This document shows, in pieces, positions 62,685-64,000 of a DNA stretch of 64,000 nt. Below the pieces are notes generated by a model, which worked only from the letters and a program-made list of their open reading frames with translations, had not been told where the DNA came from and did no database searches. Source of the stretch: Sitta carolinensis (lineage: Eukaryota > Chordata > Aves > Passeriformes > Sittidae); contig CM063289.1 of the NCBI GenBank assembly GCA_032173965.1, forward strand, positions 29,562,690-29,626,689, given 5' to 3'. Position 1 is the first letter of the stretch; the number at the start of each line of letters is the position of its first letter. Both the position numbers and the translations under genes were made by a program.

Positions 62685-64000
62685 CCCTTACTTTTCCACT
62701 CTGCTGTTTGATTTTCAACTTCACCTTTCCCTCTGCAATGGGATATTTCCACTTCAAACAGTTTAAGTGTTTTAAAAGCCTCGTTTTTTTGTTGTATTTC
62801 AAGGTGCAGCGAGGGGCATACAGTAAAGTGCTTTAAATCACCGATGGCATCAGCTCGGGATTGACAGGACTTTTCTATAAAGGTGATTTAACGCTCCCTA
62901 AGTGGTTCCAGTTTGACATTGATTTGTTCCTGCCAGTAACTCTGGGGCCTGCTTCTCCTCACTCATCTCAGCAAAATTCAGGAAAATACAATGAAGTCAG
63001 AGGCACTGGGACATGAGTAAAAGGTGACATAAAATTTCTTAACCTGTAGCAGGATTTGAAAGCATTCTGAGACCAACTCTGTGCCTTTGCACACTTCCAG
63101 AGAGTTCTGCTGAAATTAGAAATAATTTCAGGAATTGCATTTTTGCTTCTCTCCGTGGTGGCGGATGGGGAGCAGGGTCAGGAGGAGCAGGAGGAGGGGG
63201 TCACCCAGCCCAACCCTGGGTGCTCCAAACCCCTCCTTGAGGTGTATAAATAGACACCCGAGTGCACGAGTTCTTTACATCTGATCTGCTTGCTGAATTT
63301 ACCTCCAGCTTCCTGTGCTCGCGGAACATGCGTGACACCCCCGCTGGTGACACGGTTTGCAGAGGGCTCTGCTTGGAAAAGCAAGTGAGAGAATTTATTT
63401 TGAGACACGAGGAAGGTGTGAATTGCTTCCGAGTAATTAACAACTTCTAAAGATGGTGCTCCATCCTGGTTTTTTTTGTTGTTGTTGAAAGCTAACAATC
63501 TGAGTTTGGGGAAGGAGAGCTACGTCCTATCGGTAGCCCAAGGGTACTTGGCAAAACGAAGATTAGATTTCGTGCAGGCAGAGCAGCCCCGATTCCGAGG
63601 GTGCCCCAGCCGGGCTGCAGGGGGATTTCCTGAGCTGCCAGAGCCGTGCGTGGGAGGTGGAACAGGAGCTCCATTCCCGACTTTCCTGGCCGGGGGGATG
63701 GAGTTCACTGCTCTGCTCCAAGCTGGGGAGTGTGAAGATGCTGCTCAGCCCTGCGGCAGGCACGTTCATGTTGCTGCTTGCCTTCACGTCTGCTTTTTCC
63801 CGTTGCCATCTTTCTGGTTCTTCATTGTTCTTACACCCAAGCAACGGTTTTATTTTCATTTTTGTATTTTATTTTCAGAGTTCTCTGCTGAAAAATATCC
63901 CTTCTGTGGCCTTGCTGGGAAGCAGAAGCTGGGTTTGTGCAGAGCTCTAGAGCAGCTGCAAAGGAGGAAGTGGGGATGGTGGGCAGCTCCAAACGCCCCT
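62685..64000. other. Upstream flank to window end, nothing recognised
   Basis: 1.3 kb of unique sequence. In mammals the neighbour upstream of JAK1 is AK4, but no AK4 exon is visible before the window ends. Confidence 0.6.

Overview
The window is vertebrate nuclear DNA, almost certainly from a bird. It carries most of one gene, JAK1 (Janus kinase 1), on the minus strand. Avian-type CR1 LINE fragments are scattered through it in both orientations, and the coding part of the gene is compact. The species cannot be told from the sequence.

Layout. 21 coding exons lie between 2870 and 30462. They cover residues 1 to about 1047 of the roughly 1154 in human JAK1, in order and with matching intron phases: FERM (exons c1-c8), SH2 (c8-c10), pseudokinase JH2 (c11-c17) and the first half of the tyrosine kinase JH1 (c18-c21). 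The last exons lie left of position 1. Intron 1 runs from 30463 to 58503. A CpG-rich promoter with a putative non-coding exon 1 lies around 58504-58735. From about 58.8 kb to the end the DNA is upstream flank with CR1 copies, a G-rich array and a GGAT microsatellite; I see no second gene there.

The striking property is tandem repetition. More than 25 unrelated mini- and microsatellite arrays, with units from 3 to about 192 bp, fill the introns and flank the promoter. Two of the internal duplications carry JAK1 exon sequence. The array at 19771-21313 repeats the splice acceptor and first 41 nt of exon c6 eight extra times. An 89-bp copy of exon c16 sits in the intron between c13 and c14. Other points are a GC-AG intron after c12, three LTR-like fragments in intron 1, and small deletions in exons c2, c6 and c8 that break or shift the reading frame. 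The deletions look more like consensus errors in GC-rich or homopolymer DNA than true gene death, because the other 18 exons are intact.

JAK1 is a cytoplasmic tyrosine kinase bound to class I/II cytokine, interferon and gp130-family receptors. The FERM-SH2 part holds the receptor, JH2 restrains the kinase, and JH1 phosphorylates the receptor and STATs. Residue numbers below refer to human JAK1 and come from my recollection of that protein; no alignment was run.
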